Assembly (NCBI RefSeq): GCF_051027545.1
Contig: NZ_CP194902.1
Span: 2,232,001-2,296,000 of the forward strand
Source of the DNA: Methylocaldum sp002005105
GTDB lineage: Bacteria > Pseudomonadota > Gammaproteobacteria > Methylococcales > Methylococcaceae
Direction: 5' to 3'
Length of the DNA: 64,000 bases
How positions within the stretch are numbered: the stretch's first letter is position 1; each line of letters begins with the position of its first letter. Under the pieces are notes generated by a model that saw nothing but the letters and a program-made list of their open reading frames with translations, did no database searches and had not been told where the DNA came from. The translations under genes and the position numbers were made by a program. Below are positions 36,282-44,447 of the stretch, in pieces.

Positions 36282-37933
36282 GGTCTGGCTTGGCTAGGAA
36301 TTTCGATCGCTACGCAGGTTCCCTGTCCGCTCTGGCTCTCCAGGCTGAAGAGTCCTCCAAGCGCCTCGACCCGTTCGCGGACGCCCATCAATCCCAGTCC
36401 CCGCTTCGTTTCCCGGGACGATAAACCGACGCCATTGTCCTTGATCAACAGGCGGACGGAAACCGACTCGCCGGGCACAGGTCCAAAATGCCGCTGACAC
36501 GATTCTCCCTGGCACGCGATACTCTCGCAGACCATGACTTCGGCTTGCGTCGCCCGGGCATGCCTGCCGATGTTATTCATGCACTCCTGGACGATTCGAT
36601 ACACCGTAATCTTAAGCGTTTCATCCAGGACGCCGAGATCGCCGATGATGGTCAGTTTCCAACTGATGTCGCGATAATGCGATCGGTATTCGTTGACTAA
36701 TTCTTCGAGGGCTTCGGCCAGTCCCAGTTGATCGAGCAAGGGCGGACGCAGATTCTCGATCAGGCTGCGGACGGTGTCATGAAAGCGGATCAGCAAGGCT
36801 TCGACGGTTTGAGCGCTGTGATGGATCTCCGGGTGGCTTCGTTCGCTGAGCGAGGACATCATCGCGAGGTCCGCCTGCATGGCAGTCAAATATTGCCCAA
36901 GCTCGTCGTGCAGTTCGCGCGCTACTCTCTTGCGCTCCTCTTCCTGGGCCTTGAGCAATTTTCGGGTCAGCTGGCGGTTTTCATTCAGCAACCGCCGGGT
37001 TTCCTGCTCGGCTTTACGCCTTTGCGTTTGCTCGCGCGACTGGATCAGAGCGAGTGCCAGGCTATGCGCGAAAGTGGTGGCCAAAACCTCGTCCTCCTCG
37101 GAAAAGGGCTCCCCGTTGAGTTTGTCACAGAGATAAACGCGGCCGTACACCTTGCCATCGTCGGCGATCGGCACCGCGAGAAGGCTCTTCATCGGCGGAT
37201 GGCCGGGCGGAAATCCCGCCGATCGCGGATCACGGGTCAGGTCGTCGAGCCGCAACGACTGGTTTGTTTGAACCACTACGCCGAGCAGTCCTTTCCCTTC
37301 CGGCCAGCGGCCGATTCGTTCGATCTGTTCCTGGCTGACGCCGGTGACGAAAAAGCCGTCCAGCTTTCCGTTTTCGTCAATAATCCCGACGGCGCCGTAC
37401 CGTGCGCGCAGCAGAGTCGCCAGCACGTTGATGCCGCTTTGCGCCATGTTTTCCTCTCCTTCGACATGGGCCATCAAAGCCATCAGCGTGCGGGACGCCT
37501 GATTCAGTTCGCCGAGTCGCGTCGACCACAGGCGAAGCTGCCGCTGCTCCTCTTCGAGTTCGGCCGACAGCTTTTGATAGTGATCGAGCAGCAACTCGAG
37601 CAAACGCGGACGGGTAACCGCTCCGACGAAGGCGCCGCTATCGTCCGTAACCGGCAAGATCCAGTGGTTCTCCCGTTCCATGAGAGCGAGCGCCGCGACG
37701 ATGGATGTATCCCGTCCGATGGCCGGCGGTATCGTTCTCGGGAGTAGATCGGCAAAGATTCGGTGAGGCGATTGGGCGATTTCTTCACTGGTTACAAAGC
37801 CCAGAAAACGGTCGTTTCCGGAGGAAAAGACGGCGAAGAGGGCCGGCGTAGAAGTTGGGCCGAGTCTGGGGCGTTCTTCGTCAGTGACTTTGATCAGCCC
37901 GTCCGCCAAAGCGTCCAGGATGGTCGGTTGCAC
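36278..37933 (-). CDS. CBS-GAF histidine kinase (HisKA_3 type) with Cys insertion
   Basis: 551 residues. An N-terminal pair of CBS-type motifs (FLGFVTSEEIAQSPHRIFAD, IVAALALMERENHWILPVTD) precedes a GAF domain (about 165-300) and a NarX-like HisKA_3 dimerisation domain (RKRVARELHDELGQYLTAMQ, His near 350). The ATPase domain has NIGRHARATQAEV, LIKDNGVGLS and GLGLMGVRERVEALGG. An insertion in its central hairpin carries C-x4-C-x4-C-x2-H (CESIACQGESCQRH), a possible metal or redox site. No membrane segment. The start is GTG overlapping the stop of the upstream gene. It pairs with the downstream LuxR-type regulator. Confidence 0.92.
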   Translation of the reverse strand: MQPTILDALADGLIKVTDEERPRLGPTSTPALFAVFSSGNDRFLGFVTSEEIAQSPHRIFADLLPRTIPPAIGRDTSIVAALALMERENHWILPVTDDSGAFVGAVTRPRLLELLLDHYQKLSAELEEEQRQLRLWSTRLGELNQASRTLMALMAHVEGEENMAQSGINVLATLLRARYGAVGIIDENGKLDGFFVTGVSQEQIERIGRWPEGKGLLGVVVQTNQSLRLDDLTRDPRSAGFPPGHPPMKSLLAVPIADDGKVYGRVYLCDKLNGEPFSEEDEVLATTFAHSLALALIQSREQTQRRKAEQETRRLLNENRQLTRKLLKAQEEERKRVARELHDELGQYLTAMQADLAMMSSLSERSHPEIHHSAQTVEALLIRFHDTVRSLIENLRPPLLDQLGLAEALEELVNEYRSHYRDISWKLTIIGDLGVLDETLKITVYRIVQECMNNIGRHARATQAEVMVCESIACQGESCQRHFGPVPGESVSVRLLIKDNGVGLSSRETKRGLGLMGVRERVEALGGLFSLESQSGQGTCVAIEIPSQARP

Positions 37934-38274
37934 TAAAACGTTTCCTCTAGGTGCAATTCCGTTTCGACATCGAGGTGAAGAATTTCGGTGTCGTCCATGA
38001 AGGGCTTGATTCGCTGGAGCACGAATTCGATGAGTTGTTCCTTGGGGACACGCCGCAGAACCGCTTCGCGTACCAGAATGTCGCTGATGACCTCGTCCTC
38101 CAATTCGAGGTGAGCGAACGGATAAGTCATTAAAAGCTCCAGGGATTTTCGGATGGCTTTGCAGCCTATGGTAGCGCGGCGCCCCAACACCAAGCCTTCG
38201 TGAACGGGCGGAATCTTGAATTCTCTGATGCGAGCACGCAGGGTATATTTGGTCGTCAATTTATTGTCTTGCAC
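37933..38274 (-). CDS. Conserved-looking 113-residue protein, unknown function
   Basis: 113 residues, acidic, no signal peptide or membrane segment, with an alpha-beta pattern (DEVISDILVREAVLRRVPKE followed by QLIEFVLQRIKPFMDD). It is the first gene of the operon with the CBS-GAF kinase and LuxR-type regulator, sharing one base with the kinase start. It may be a sensory accessory or anti-kinase protein (inference); I do not recognise the family. Confidence 0.65.
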   Translation of the reverse strand: MQDNKLTTKYTLRARIREFKIPPVHEGLVLGRRATIGCKAIRKSLELLMTYPFAHLELEDEVISDILVREAVLRRVPKEQLIEFVLQRIKPFMDDTEILHLDVETELHLEETF

Positions 38275-38958
38275 TGCTGGTCTTCTGTTTGCTAGTCAAC
38301 CGTTATAAGACTCCTAGCGCGGAAAAGTCACCCCTTCCGTCTAAAGAGACTTAGATTAAGTCAGCGACTCCAGAACGTAAATCTTCGGGATCGATAACTT
38401 TCATCATTCCAGGGCCGAATAGGAATAGGGTGAAAATAAGCAAGGGGTTCGGTTTCTATTTTCGGGATGAACATCCGATGAAGCGTTCAGGAATCCCTTG
38501 AGCCTAAGAAGGATTTTTCGATATTAAATACCCACAATATCGCTAACGAGAGGCAATCAACAGTTCCGTGACGGCAGATGTTAATACTCATAATCGTTCG
38601 GTGTCCGCCTCGGAGTCTTCTATCTTGCTTGGATCGAGCTCTCGCAATTTAGTTTAGTGCGACCAATGGCGACTGACATCCGACGAGGTTTTGAGCGGCC
38701 TGAATGAATAGACGTCGAGCTTATTCCATTCGACATTCAAGTGAACATTCATCGTAGGATGGGTAGAGCGAAGCGAAACCCATCGATGGCGGGTTAGCCC
38801 CTCGGCTCCGCTCGGGACAGGCCCTTCGACAAGCTCAGGACAGGCTCCGCGTAACCCGCCGAATAACCTACAAAAACCAATTTTTTATCGAAAGCGACCT
38901 TGGAATCAGAGGTCGAATCATCAAAGAAAATCCGCGTTGTTGGCGGGAGCAATCGGGC
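38275..38958. other. Long gene-free stretch
   Basis: 684 bp upstream of the signalling operon. Apart from the R2 element at 38720-38871 I see no gene, tRNA or RNA structure. It presumably carries the promoter of the 113-residue-protein/kinase/regulator operon, but no consensus promoter is evident. Confidence 0.5.
38720..38871. repeat. R2 palindromic element, copy b
   Basis: Starts with CTTATTCCATTCGACATTCA, the inverted form of the tail of the copy at 27970, then GTAGGATGGGTAGAGCGAAG. It ends GCGTAACCCGCCG and contains the string TTCGACAAGCTCAGGACAGG, which also occurs at about 2809. The element is therefore mosaic. Confidence 0.75.
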
Positions 38959-38996
38959 AAAAAAGGAGCGGCAGTGAAAATAGCTGCCGCTCCTTT
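38959..38996 (-). terminator. Rho-independent terminator of the smbP-like gene
   Basis: Read on the minus strand, the stem AAAGGAGCGGCAG and CTGCCGCTCCTTT encloses a short AT loop and is followed by a run of T (38959-38964). It lies about 20 bp after the stop codon of the SmbP-like gene. Confidence 0.88.
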
Positions 38997-39016
38997 AAAG
39001 TACGAAAGCGTGGCTG

Positions 39017-39355
39017 TTACTGTTTTACGGCATTGAGATGGGTCATCGCTTCTTCGGCCGCTTTTCCGGCTATATCGGCATGCCCCATCTTGCCGTGTTC
39101 GATCGCGCCGTCCAGGCTTTTGATTGCCGCATCCAAGTGTGGATTGGGGTTTGCTTGATTTGCCGCCGTGGCGTGAGTTTTCGCGGCTTCCGCGTGCTCG
39201 GCCACACCTTTGGCATCGCCCTGTTTGCCGCTATCGACGGCGGCTTGGGCATGCTTCATCGCTTCCCCTTTGTGATCTTCGGCGGCAACGGCGGTGAAAC
39301 CTAGCGACAATGTGAACAGGCCGGCGAGTAATCCGGACAAGATTTTTCCACGCAT
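39017..39355 (-). CDS. SmbP-like small metal-binding periplasmic protein
   Basis: 112 residues from the ATG at 39355 (GGAG 8 bases upstream; another ATG two codons earlier is too close). A signal peptide ends TAVAAE. The mature protein repeats a heptad-like pattern rich in His and Ala (KGEAMKHAQAAVDSGKQGDA, AEHAEAAKTHATAANQ), like SmbP of Nitrosomonas europaea, a monomeric four-helix-type copper-binding protein. It may store or buffer Cu2+, relevant in copper-dependent methane or ammonia oxidisers (inference). A paralogue lies upstream on the same strand. Confidence 0.82.
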   Translation of the reverse strand: MRGKILSGLLAGLFTLSLGFTAVAAEDHKGEAMKHAQAAVDSGKQGDAKGVAEHAEAAKTHATAANQANPNPHLDAAIKSLDGAIEHGKMGHADIAGKAAEEAMTHLNAVKQ

Positions 39356-39451
39356 AACCATTTCTCCGTTAAAGGGTTGTTCTTCTTGAATGCCCCAATA
39401 TGGGGCGGGTTACAAATATCACGACGTCAATTTCAAGTCCATCGTTAATAC

Positions 39452-39496
39452 GAAAAACGGCAGCCACGAATGGAATGCCATCCGGTCTGCCGTTTT
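39452..39496 (-). terminator. Likely rho-independent terminator of the second SmbP-like gene
   Basis: Minus-strand stem ACGGCAG and CTGCCGT with a long imperfect loop, followed by TTTTTCG. It lies 18 bp after the stop codon. Confidence 0.65.
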
Positions 39497-39514
39497 GTCG
39501 CGACAGCATGAAAA

Positions 39515-40024
39515 CTATTTTTTGGCCTGTTTGAGATGGGTAACCGCTTCCTCAGCGGCCTGCCCTGCCATATCGGCGTGGCCCATTTGGCTGTGCTGAA
39601 TCGCGCTGTCCAGACTTTTCATCGCAGCGGTCAGATGCTCATTGGGATTTTGCTGCATGGCGGCCTCGACATGGGGTTTTGCGGCTTCGGCGTGTTTGCC
39701 TACGCCTGCGGCATCGCCCTTCTTGCCGCTGTCGGCAGCGGCTTTTGCGTGCTTCATCGCTTCCTTGACATGGCTTTCCATACCCTCCGTTTCGGCCTTG
39801 CCTTTTCCTTCGGTTCCGGTCATCCCGGTACCGCCGGGATAGGGTTGACCGCCTCCGCTACTTTCGCCGGTCGTCCCGCGAACGCCTGTTCCGCTTTGGC
39901 CGGTTTCGGTTTGCGACTGCGCATAATATGCGGCGCTGTCTCCGGATCGTTCTGCGGCCGCAGCCGGACTCAGTGTTTGCGTAGTTATGCCGGCAAGCAG
40001 ACAAAGCAAAATTTTGGAATACAT
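39515..40024 (-). CDS. Second SmbP-like protein with Gly/Thr-rich insert
   Basis: 169 residues. A signal peptide (to about residue 24, AAAAE) precedes a low-complexity Gly/Thr/Glu-rich linker (residues 40-85, e.g. GGGQPYPGGTGMTGTEGKGK), then a C-terminal SmbP-type His/Ala repeat (VKEAMKHAKAAADSGKKGDA, GKHAEAAKPHVEAAMQ). GGAGG lies 7 bases before the ATG. It is a paralogue of the gene 160 bp downstream, probably by duplication with insertion. Copper binding is inferred from His spacing. Confidence 0.78.
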   Translation of the reverse strand: MYSKILLCLLAGITTQTLSPAAAAERSGDSAAYYAQSQTETGQSGTGVRGTTGESSGGGQPYPGGTGMTGTEGKGKAETEGMESHVKEAMKHAKAAADSGKKGDAAGVGKHAEAAKPHVEAAMQQNPNEHLTAAMKSLDSAIQHSQMGHADMAGQAAEEAVTHLKQAKK

Positions 40025-40180
40025 TGCTTTTTCCTCCGTGAAAAATGTTCGGACGGCTAAATCGCCGTATCAGCGGGCGTGGCACAGGCCATACCTATAC
40101 TCCACGGTCATTGGGGAGCCCTCGGTTGCCGCTTTTCTCGGACGAGAAAGGAATGCGGCAGGAATCAAGGGCTGATGCGC

Positions 40181-40606
40181 TTACTCGAAATCGCCGCTCC
40201 CGGTTTCGGGTTCGGGCATTTCTTCGGGCATCGACGGTTCCTCGGAACCCGGCGTCGGACGTTGGGGAGTTTTGCGTTGGCTCGGTTCAGAGGTTCCGCT
40301 CTCGGTGCCTCGGCGTTGGCCCGATTCCGGCGTGCCGCGTTCGCCATTCTTGCGTTTGCCCGTGCCGGACATTCCTTTTTCGTTATTCCGGCGCTTGCCG
40401 GCGCCCGATTGGCCGTTATCGTTCCCTTCCCGTCCGGCCGCCTCTCTGACGATCTCTATGACATCGCCTTTCATGGTGCCGTTTTGGAATTCTGCCTTTA
40501 CGTAGGCGGCGATCCCTATGGGTCGGTCCGCGGCAAGGGCCGGATTCAGGCCGAGCAATGAGATAAATGCGCCTAAAAGTAAGCCGATTAGAAATTTCGA
40601 GCGCAT
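40181..40606 (-). CDS. Secreted low-complexity protein rich in Gly, Arg, Glu and Pro
   Basis: 141 residues from the ATG at 40606, chosen because AAGGAGG lies 7 bases upstream; an earlier start would not fit the signal peptide. The signal peptide ends NPALAAD. Residues 27-55 (IGIAAYVKAEFQNGTMKGDV) look folded; the rest is disordered, first with Lys/Arg/Gly/Asn, then Pro/Glu (EEPSMPEEMPEPETGSGDFE). No family is known. It lies upstream of the SmbP-like genes on the same strand. Confidence 0.6.
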   Translation of the reverse strand: MRSKFLIGLLLGAFISLLGLNPALAADRPIGIAAYVKAEFQNGTMKGDVIEIVREAAGREGNDNGQSGAGKRRNNEKGMSGTGKRKNGERGTPESGQRRGTESGTSEPSQRKTPQRPTPGSEEPSMPEEMPEPETGSGDFE

Positions 40607-40772
40607 GGCGTGCCTCCTTTGCACCAAAGTTCGTTCCATGTTCCCGGCGCGACCGGGAAAGTCATTGTTAACACACGGCAGTTTCCCAGTCTCTAGGGAA
40701 ATTTACTAAGAACCGTGGGCTAATCCTGTAACTCCGGAAAACTCGGCGAGATGAAGTAAGAGCCTTCTGGCT

Positions 40773-41180
40773 TTAACGTTTGATGTGGCTCTTGATCATG
40801 ATGCAAGTGTTGGCCAGATAGCTGAAGTCGTTGGAGGCCAGGAAATTCAGGACTTCGGCATTCTCCGCTCCGGGTTGCAGCCACACGTTCCTTAGACCGA
40901 GTTCGAGACATTGCTTCAGGACGGACAAGGTAGCCTCGGGCGGTATGACGAAATTGACCAGGGTCGGTGTGCTGGGAAGTTGCGCAAGATCCGGATATGC
41001 GGGATCGCCATCCACCGACGCGCGATTCGGGTTGACCGCATAAGCTTTGTATCCTTTGCCTTTCAGATCGCGATAGATGGCATGGCCGAATTTTCGTTCG
41101 TCGTCCGTCGCGCCTACTACGGCGATAACGGTGTCCGGTGCATCCAAAAGGTCGAGCAGAGCGTCGGGTGACAATGCCAT
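40773..41180 (-). CDS. CoA-binding Rossmann-fold protein (CoA_binding_2)
   Basis: 135 residues of the YccU-type family: VIAVVGATDDERKFGHAIYR forms the nucleotide-binding strand and loop, followed by KGKGYKAYAVNPNRASVDGD and NVWLQPGAENAEVLNFLAS. These are small cytoplasmic proteins predicted to bind CoA; their role is not established. It follows yigZ by 14 bp on the same strand. Confidence 0.92.
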   Translation of the reverse strand: MALSPDALLDLLDAPDTVIAVVGATDDERKFGHAIYRDLKGKGYKAYAVNPNRASVDGDPAYPDLAQLPSTPTLVNFVIPPEATLSVLKQCLELGLRNVWLQPGAENAEVLNFLASNDFSYLANTCIMIKSHIKR

Positions 41181-41194
41181 TGTCTCACTGAAAA

Positions 41195-41761
41195 TTACGA
41201 ATCATTAAACTGCCGATCAATGGCAGGCGCTTCGGAAGCCGGCAAACGCACGACCACGTCGATCTTTTCGCCGAATGTGCGCGAGACGATCTTTCCTCCG
41301 GCTTTCTCGACATGATAAGCGAGCGGCTGAAGTTTTGGATAATCGATCCTCAATTTGAGTTCGGCATATTCAACATAGGGCATGAGGGAGGCTTTCTCCA
41401 GGGCAAGTTTGGCCGTGCCGCCATAGGCGCGGACCAACCCGCCGGCTCCCAGCTTGATGCCGCCGAAATAACGAACGACGGCGACCAGCGCATTGACGAG
41501 ATCGAAGCCGGACATATGCGCGAGTATCGGCTTTCCGGCCGTTCCGCTCGGCTCTCCGGCGTCGTTGAAATGGGCGATGATGCCGTTCTCGGTCTTGATC
41601 CGATAGGCGAAGGCGAGATGGTGCGCCATCGGATGAGCCGATGCGATTTCGTACAGCCGCGACCGCAGCTGCGACTCGTCGGCGCAGGGCAGGGCGTAGC
41701 CGATGAAGCGCGAATGGTTGACGGTGAAGCTGGCTTCCGAACCTTTTTCGATGAGATACAT
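41195..41761 (-). CDS. yigZ: YigZ/IMPACT-family protein
   Basis: 188 residues with the UPF0029 signature HHLAFAYRIKTENGIIAHFN and EPSGTAGKPI, then VRYFGGIKLGAGGLVRAYGG. The family is related to eukaryotic IMPACT and binds nucleic acid or ribosomes, but the bacterial function is uncertain. The N-terminal domain is a ribosomal S5-like fold and the C-terminal DUF1949 domain follows. It is the first gene of a pair with the CoA-binding protein. Confidence 0.93.
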   Translation of the reverse strand: MYLIEKGSEASFTVNHSRFIGYALPCADESQLRSRLYEIASAHPMAHHLAFAYRIKTENGIIAHFNDAGEPSGTAGKPILAHMSGFDLVNALVAVVRYFGGIKLGAGGLVRAYGGTAKLALEKASLMPYVEYAELKLRIDYPKLQPLAYHVEKAGGKIVSRTFGEKIDVVVRLPASEAPAIDRQFNDS

Positions 41762-41851
41762 GGATGAGAAAGATCGAACCGGTGAGTCTAATATCGTGCC
41801 CCAAACCCATCATACCGTAGCCGGCTTTAAAGCTTTAACAGAGAGACTTCC

Positions 41852-42850
41852 ATGAAACCGGTGTTTCATCCCGCGCTGGTGAACGACGTGTTCGGCGATC
41901 CGGCGGTTTATGTCGATTTTCTGTTCGAGAAGCGTGCTCTGCTGTTCGATCTGGGCGATTTGCGAAATCTGGCGACGCGAAAAATCCTCAGGGTTCGGGA
42001 TGTGTTCGTTTCCCATGCTCACATGGATCACTTCTTCGGTTTCGATTGGTTGCTGCGCCTGTGCCTAGGGCGGGAAATCCGCATCCGGTTGTTCGGGCCG
42101 GCCGGTTTTCTCGGCCAGGTGGAAGCCAAGCTCGCGGGTTATACCTGGAATCTGGTGGAAAACTACGACACCGATTTTACCTTGGATGCGACCGAGGTCT
42201 TGAGCGAAACCGAGGCGCGAAGCGCCCGTTTCCGCTGTCGGGCCGAATTTCGCCGCGAAAATGAGCACGAATGGACTATCAGGGACGGCGTTTTGCTCGA
42301 CGAGGAGAACCACACCGTCCGGTTTGGCCTGTTGGATCATAAGATCCCGTGTCTCGCTTTTGCGCTCCAGGAAAAGCTGCACGTCAATATCTGGAAGAAC
42401 CGCCTCGACGATCTGGATCTCGAGCCAGGGCCCTGGCTTCAAAGTTTCAAGCGCTCGGTGCTCGACGGATTGCCCGGCGATACGCCGATCACCGCCCGGC
42501 GGCGCGGACGGGGCGAAATTACGTTCCGCCTGGACTATCTGGCCGGAACCATCGCCCACATCTCGACCGGACAGAAAATTGCTTACGTGACCGATGCCGT
42601 CTATCACGACGCCAATGCCGAGCGCATCGTTCAACTGGCCAAGGGCGCCGACCAGTTCTTCATCGAAGCGGTTTTCGGCGAAGAACTCGTCGAGCGCGCC
42701 GCGCAGAAATACCACCTGACCGCCCGCCAAGCAGGCAGCCTGGCTCAGCGCGCCGGGGTCAAGTTTCCCGTGCCGTTCCATTTCTCGCCGATCTACCACG
42801 ACCGCGAGTACGAACTCAGGGAGGAGTTCGAGCGGGCGTTTCGTGGCTAG
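41852..42850 (+). CDS. RNase Z-like metallo-beta-lactamase-fold hydrolase
   Basis: 332 residues. The metal-binding motif is in VFVSHAHMDHFFGFDWLLRL (about residues 51-70), followed by a central insertion and IAYVTDAVYHDANAERIV with a late metal ligand. HxHxDH and the ribonuclease Z-like LFGP and flexible-arm region suggest tRNA 3'-end processing, but the protein is divergent from classic ElaC, so a different nuclease or phosphodiesterase is possible. It is a lone gene upstream of wrbA. Confidence 0.75.
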   Translation: MKPVFHPALVNDVFGDPAVYVDFLFEKRALLFDLGDLRNLATRKILRVRDVFVSHAHMDHFFGFDWLLRLCLGREIRIRLFGPAGFLGQVEAKLAGYTWNLVENYDTDFTLDATEVLSETEARSARFRCRAEFRRENEHEWTIRDGVLLDEENHTVRFGLLDHKIPCLAFALQEKLHVNIWKNRLDDLDLEPGPWLQSFKRSVLDGLPGDTPITARRRGRGEITFRLDYLAGTIAHISTGQKIAYVTDAVYHDANAERIVQLAKGADQFFIEAVFGEELVERAAQKYHLTARQAGSLAQRAGVKFPVPFHFSPIYHDREYELREEFERAFRG

Positions 42851-42937
42851 ACCTATTCACCCTTTTTGAAACAAGTTCCTTAAACTCTCCGGCCCGCCTC
42901 GTTTCTAAGGGATATACCCCACAGTCAAGGAGGAAAC

Positions 42938-43549
42938 ATGGCTGTCAAGCTCGCGGTCATTTACTACAGCGCCACCGGAACCACTTACCGATTGGCGCGC
43001 GGTATCGAGGAAGGGGCTGAGCAATCGGGCGCCGAAGTGCGTTTTAGGAGGGTGCAGGAGCTCGCTCCCGAGGATGCCATTGCGTCCAACCCTCTTTGGG
43101 CCGAGCACCGGCAGGAAGCTCGGGATGTGGAGGAGGCGAGCCTGGACGATCTGGTGTGGGCCGATGCCATTGTTTTCGGGACACCGACCCGCTACGGACT
43201 GCCTACCGCTCAACTCAAGCAGTTCATCGACAGGACGGGACCTTTGTGGACTCAAGGACAATTGGTGAACAAGATCGTCTCCTCGTTTACCAGTACCGCG
43301 ACGCCTCACGGCGGGCAGGAAACGACGATCGTCGCCCTCAACAATACCTTCTATCACTGGGGCGCCATCATCGTCGCGCCGGGCTACATCGATCCCATAC
43401 AGTTCCAAGCCGGGAATCCTTACGGTGTATCGTTCACGAGCAACAACGGGCAGCTCAAGCCGGACGATGTGGCCATGGCCGCGGCAAAATTTCAGGGCAG
43501 GCGCGTGGTCGCGGTAACGGCGCAGTTCCTTGCTGGTCAAAAACAGTAG
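42938..43549 (+). CDS. wrbA: NAD(P)H:quinone oxidoreductase, type IV
   Basis: 203 residues, the length of WrbA. The flavodoxin-type FMN-binding loop is YYSATGTTYRLARGIEEGAE, and TPTRYGLPTAQLKQFIDRTG and STATPHGGQETTI are WrbA signatures. It is a tetrameric flavoprotein that reduces quinones by two electrons and limits oxidative stress. AAGGAGG lies 5-6 bases before the ATG. A small conserved protein gene follows. Confidence 0.97.
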   Translation: MAVKLAVIYYSATGTTYRLARGIEEGAEQSGAEVRFRRVQELAPEDAIASNPLWAEHRQEARDVEEASLDDLVWADAIVFGTPTRYGLPTAQLKQFIDRTGPLWTQGQLVNKIVSSFTSTATPHGGQETTIVALNNTFYHWGAIIVAPGYIDPIQFQAGNPYGVSFTSNNGQLKPDDVAMAAAKFQGRRVVAVTAQFLAGQKQ

Positions 43550-43601
43550 TAAGCCGACCGGAGCCGGTTAAATGGCTCAGCGAGCGGTTGGAGAAACAGC
43601 C

Positions 43602-43838
43602 ATGGTGAAGCTTCACGACAAGGAAACCGGCGCGTTCGTCGGAGAAATCAGCGACCAACAGCTTCAACAGTTGATGGATGTATTGGAGGAAGAAAGCTCG
43701 ATCGACAGGGACTATTTCGTCAATCGAGCCCAGCTGGAGTTTTTGGAGGAACAGGGACTCGATAGAGCGTTGATCGGTCTGCTGCGGACGGCTTTGGGTA
43801 ACAGGGAAGGCATGGAGATCGTTTGGGGGAAATCATGA
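43602..43838 (+). CDS. Small conserved acidic protein
   Basis: 78 residues from the ATG at 43602 (GGAG 8 bases upstream). The segment MVKLHDKETGAFVGEISDQQ and the ending GNREGMEIVW match a family of short proteins that is often annotated as galactosyldiacylglycerol synthase; at this length it cannot be an enzyme of that kind. Function unknown. It follows wrbA by 52 bp and may be co-transcribed. Confidence 0.7.
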   Translation: MVKLHDKETGAFVGEISDQQLQQLMDVLEEESSIDRDYFVNRAQLEFLEEQGLDRALIGLLRTALGNREGMEIVWGKS

Positions 43839-43952
43839 ATCGAGGGGTCGCTTAGGCGTATCGCAAGCCGCCTTCGATACGGCTGCGATTGCCGCGGTGA
43901 CTTTTCAACTCATCAAATCGTGCGACTGGTGTTCCAGTTCCAAGGAGGCAGT

Positions 43953-44426
43953 ATGCAAAGCAAAGCTAAGATTCTCGGCCACCCGGCCCATCCGATACTG
44001 ATCGTATTTCCGCTCGGGTTGCTGTCCACAGGTGTTGTCTTCGACATCATTTATCTGATGACGGGTTCGCCGAGTTTTGTGACGGTCGCCTTCTGGATGA
44101 TCGCGGCAGGAATCATAGGCGGGCTGATTGCTGCGCCGTTCGGCTTGATCGACTGGCTGGCCATACCGCCCAATACCCGCGCCAAGTATATCGGACTGAT
44201 GCACGGTGTCGGCAATGTGGTGGTACTGCTGCTTTTCATCGCCAGTTGGTGGCTCCGGCGGAATATCGATTTCCCCGGAGCTTGGGCCTTCGTTCTGTCG
44301 TTTGCTGGTTTCGCATTGGTCTTGATCACCGGATGGCTGGGCGGCGAATTGGTAGACCGGCTGGGCGTCGGTGTCGACGACGACGCCGATCTGAACGCGC
44401 CGAGCTCTCTGCACAAAACGCACTGA
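43953..44426 (+). CDS. DUF2231 four-helix membrane protein
   Basis: 157 residues with four membrane segments. It begins MQSKAKILGHPAHPILIVFP, the DUF2231 signature (HPAHPxL), and continues with IAAPFGLIDWLAIPPNTRAK and ALVLITGWLGGELVDRLGVG. The family may bind heme or act in electron transfer, since two conserved His are usual; evidence here is the motif alone. AAGGAGG lies about 6 bases before the ATG. It is convergent with doxX. Confidence 0.88.
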   Translation: MQSKAKILGHPAHPILIVFPLGLLSTGVVFDIIYLMTGSPSFVTVAFWMIAAGIIGGLIAAPFGLIDWLAIPPNTRAKYIGLMHGVGNVVVLLLFIASWWLRRNIDFPGAWAFVLSFAGFALVLITGWLGGELVDRLGVGVDDDADLNAPSSLHKTH

Positions 44427-44447
44427 TCAGATGGGACCGGGCAAATC

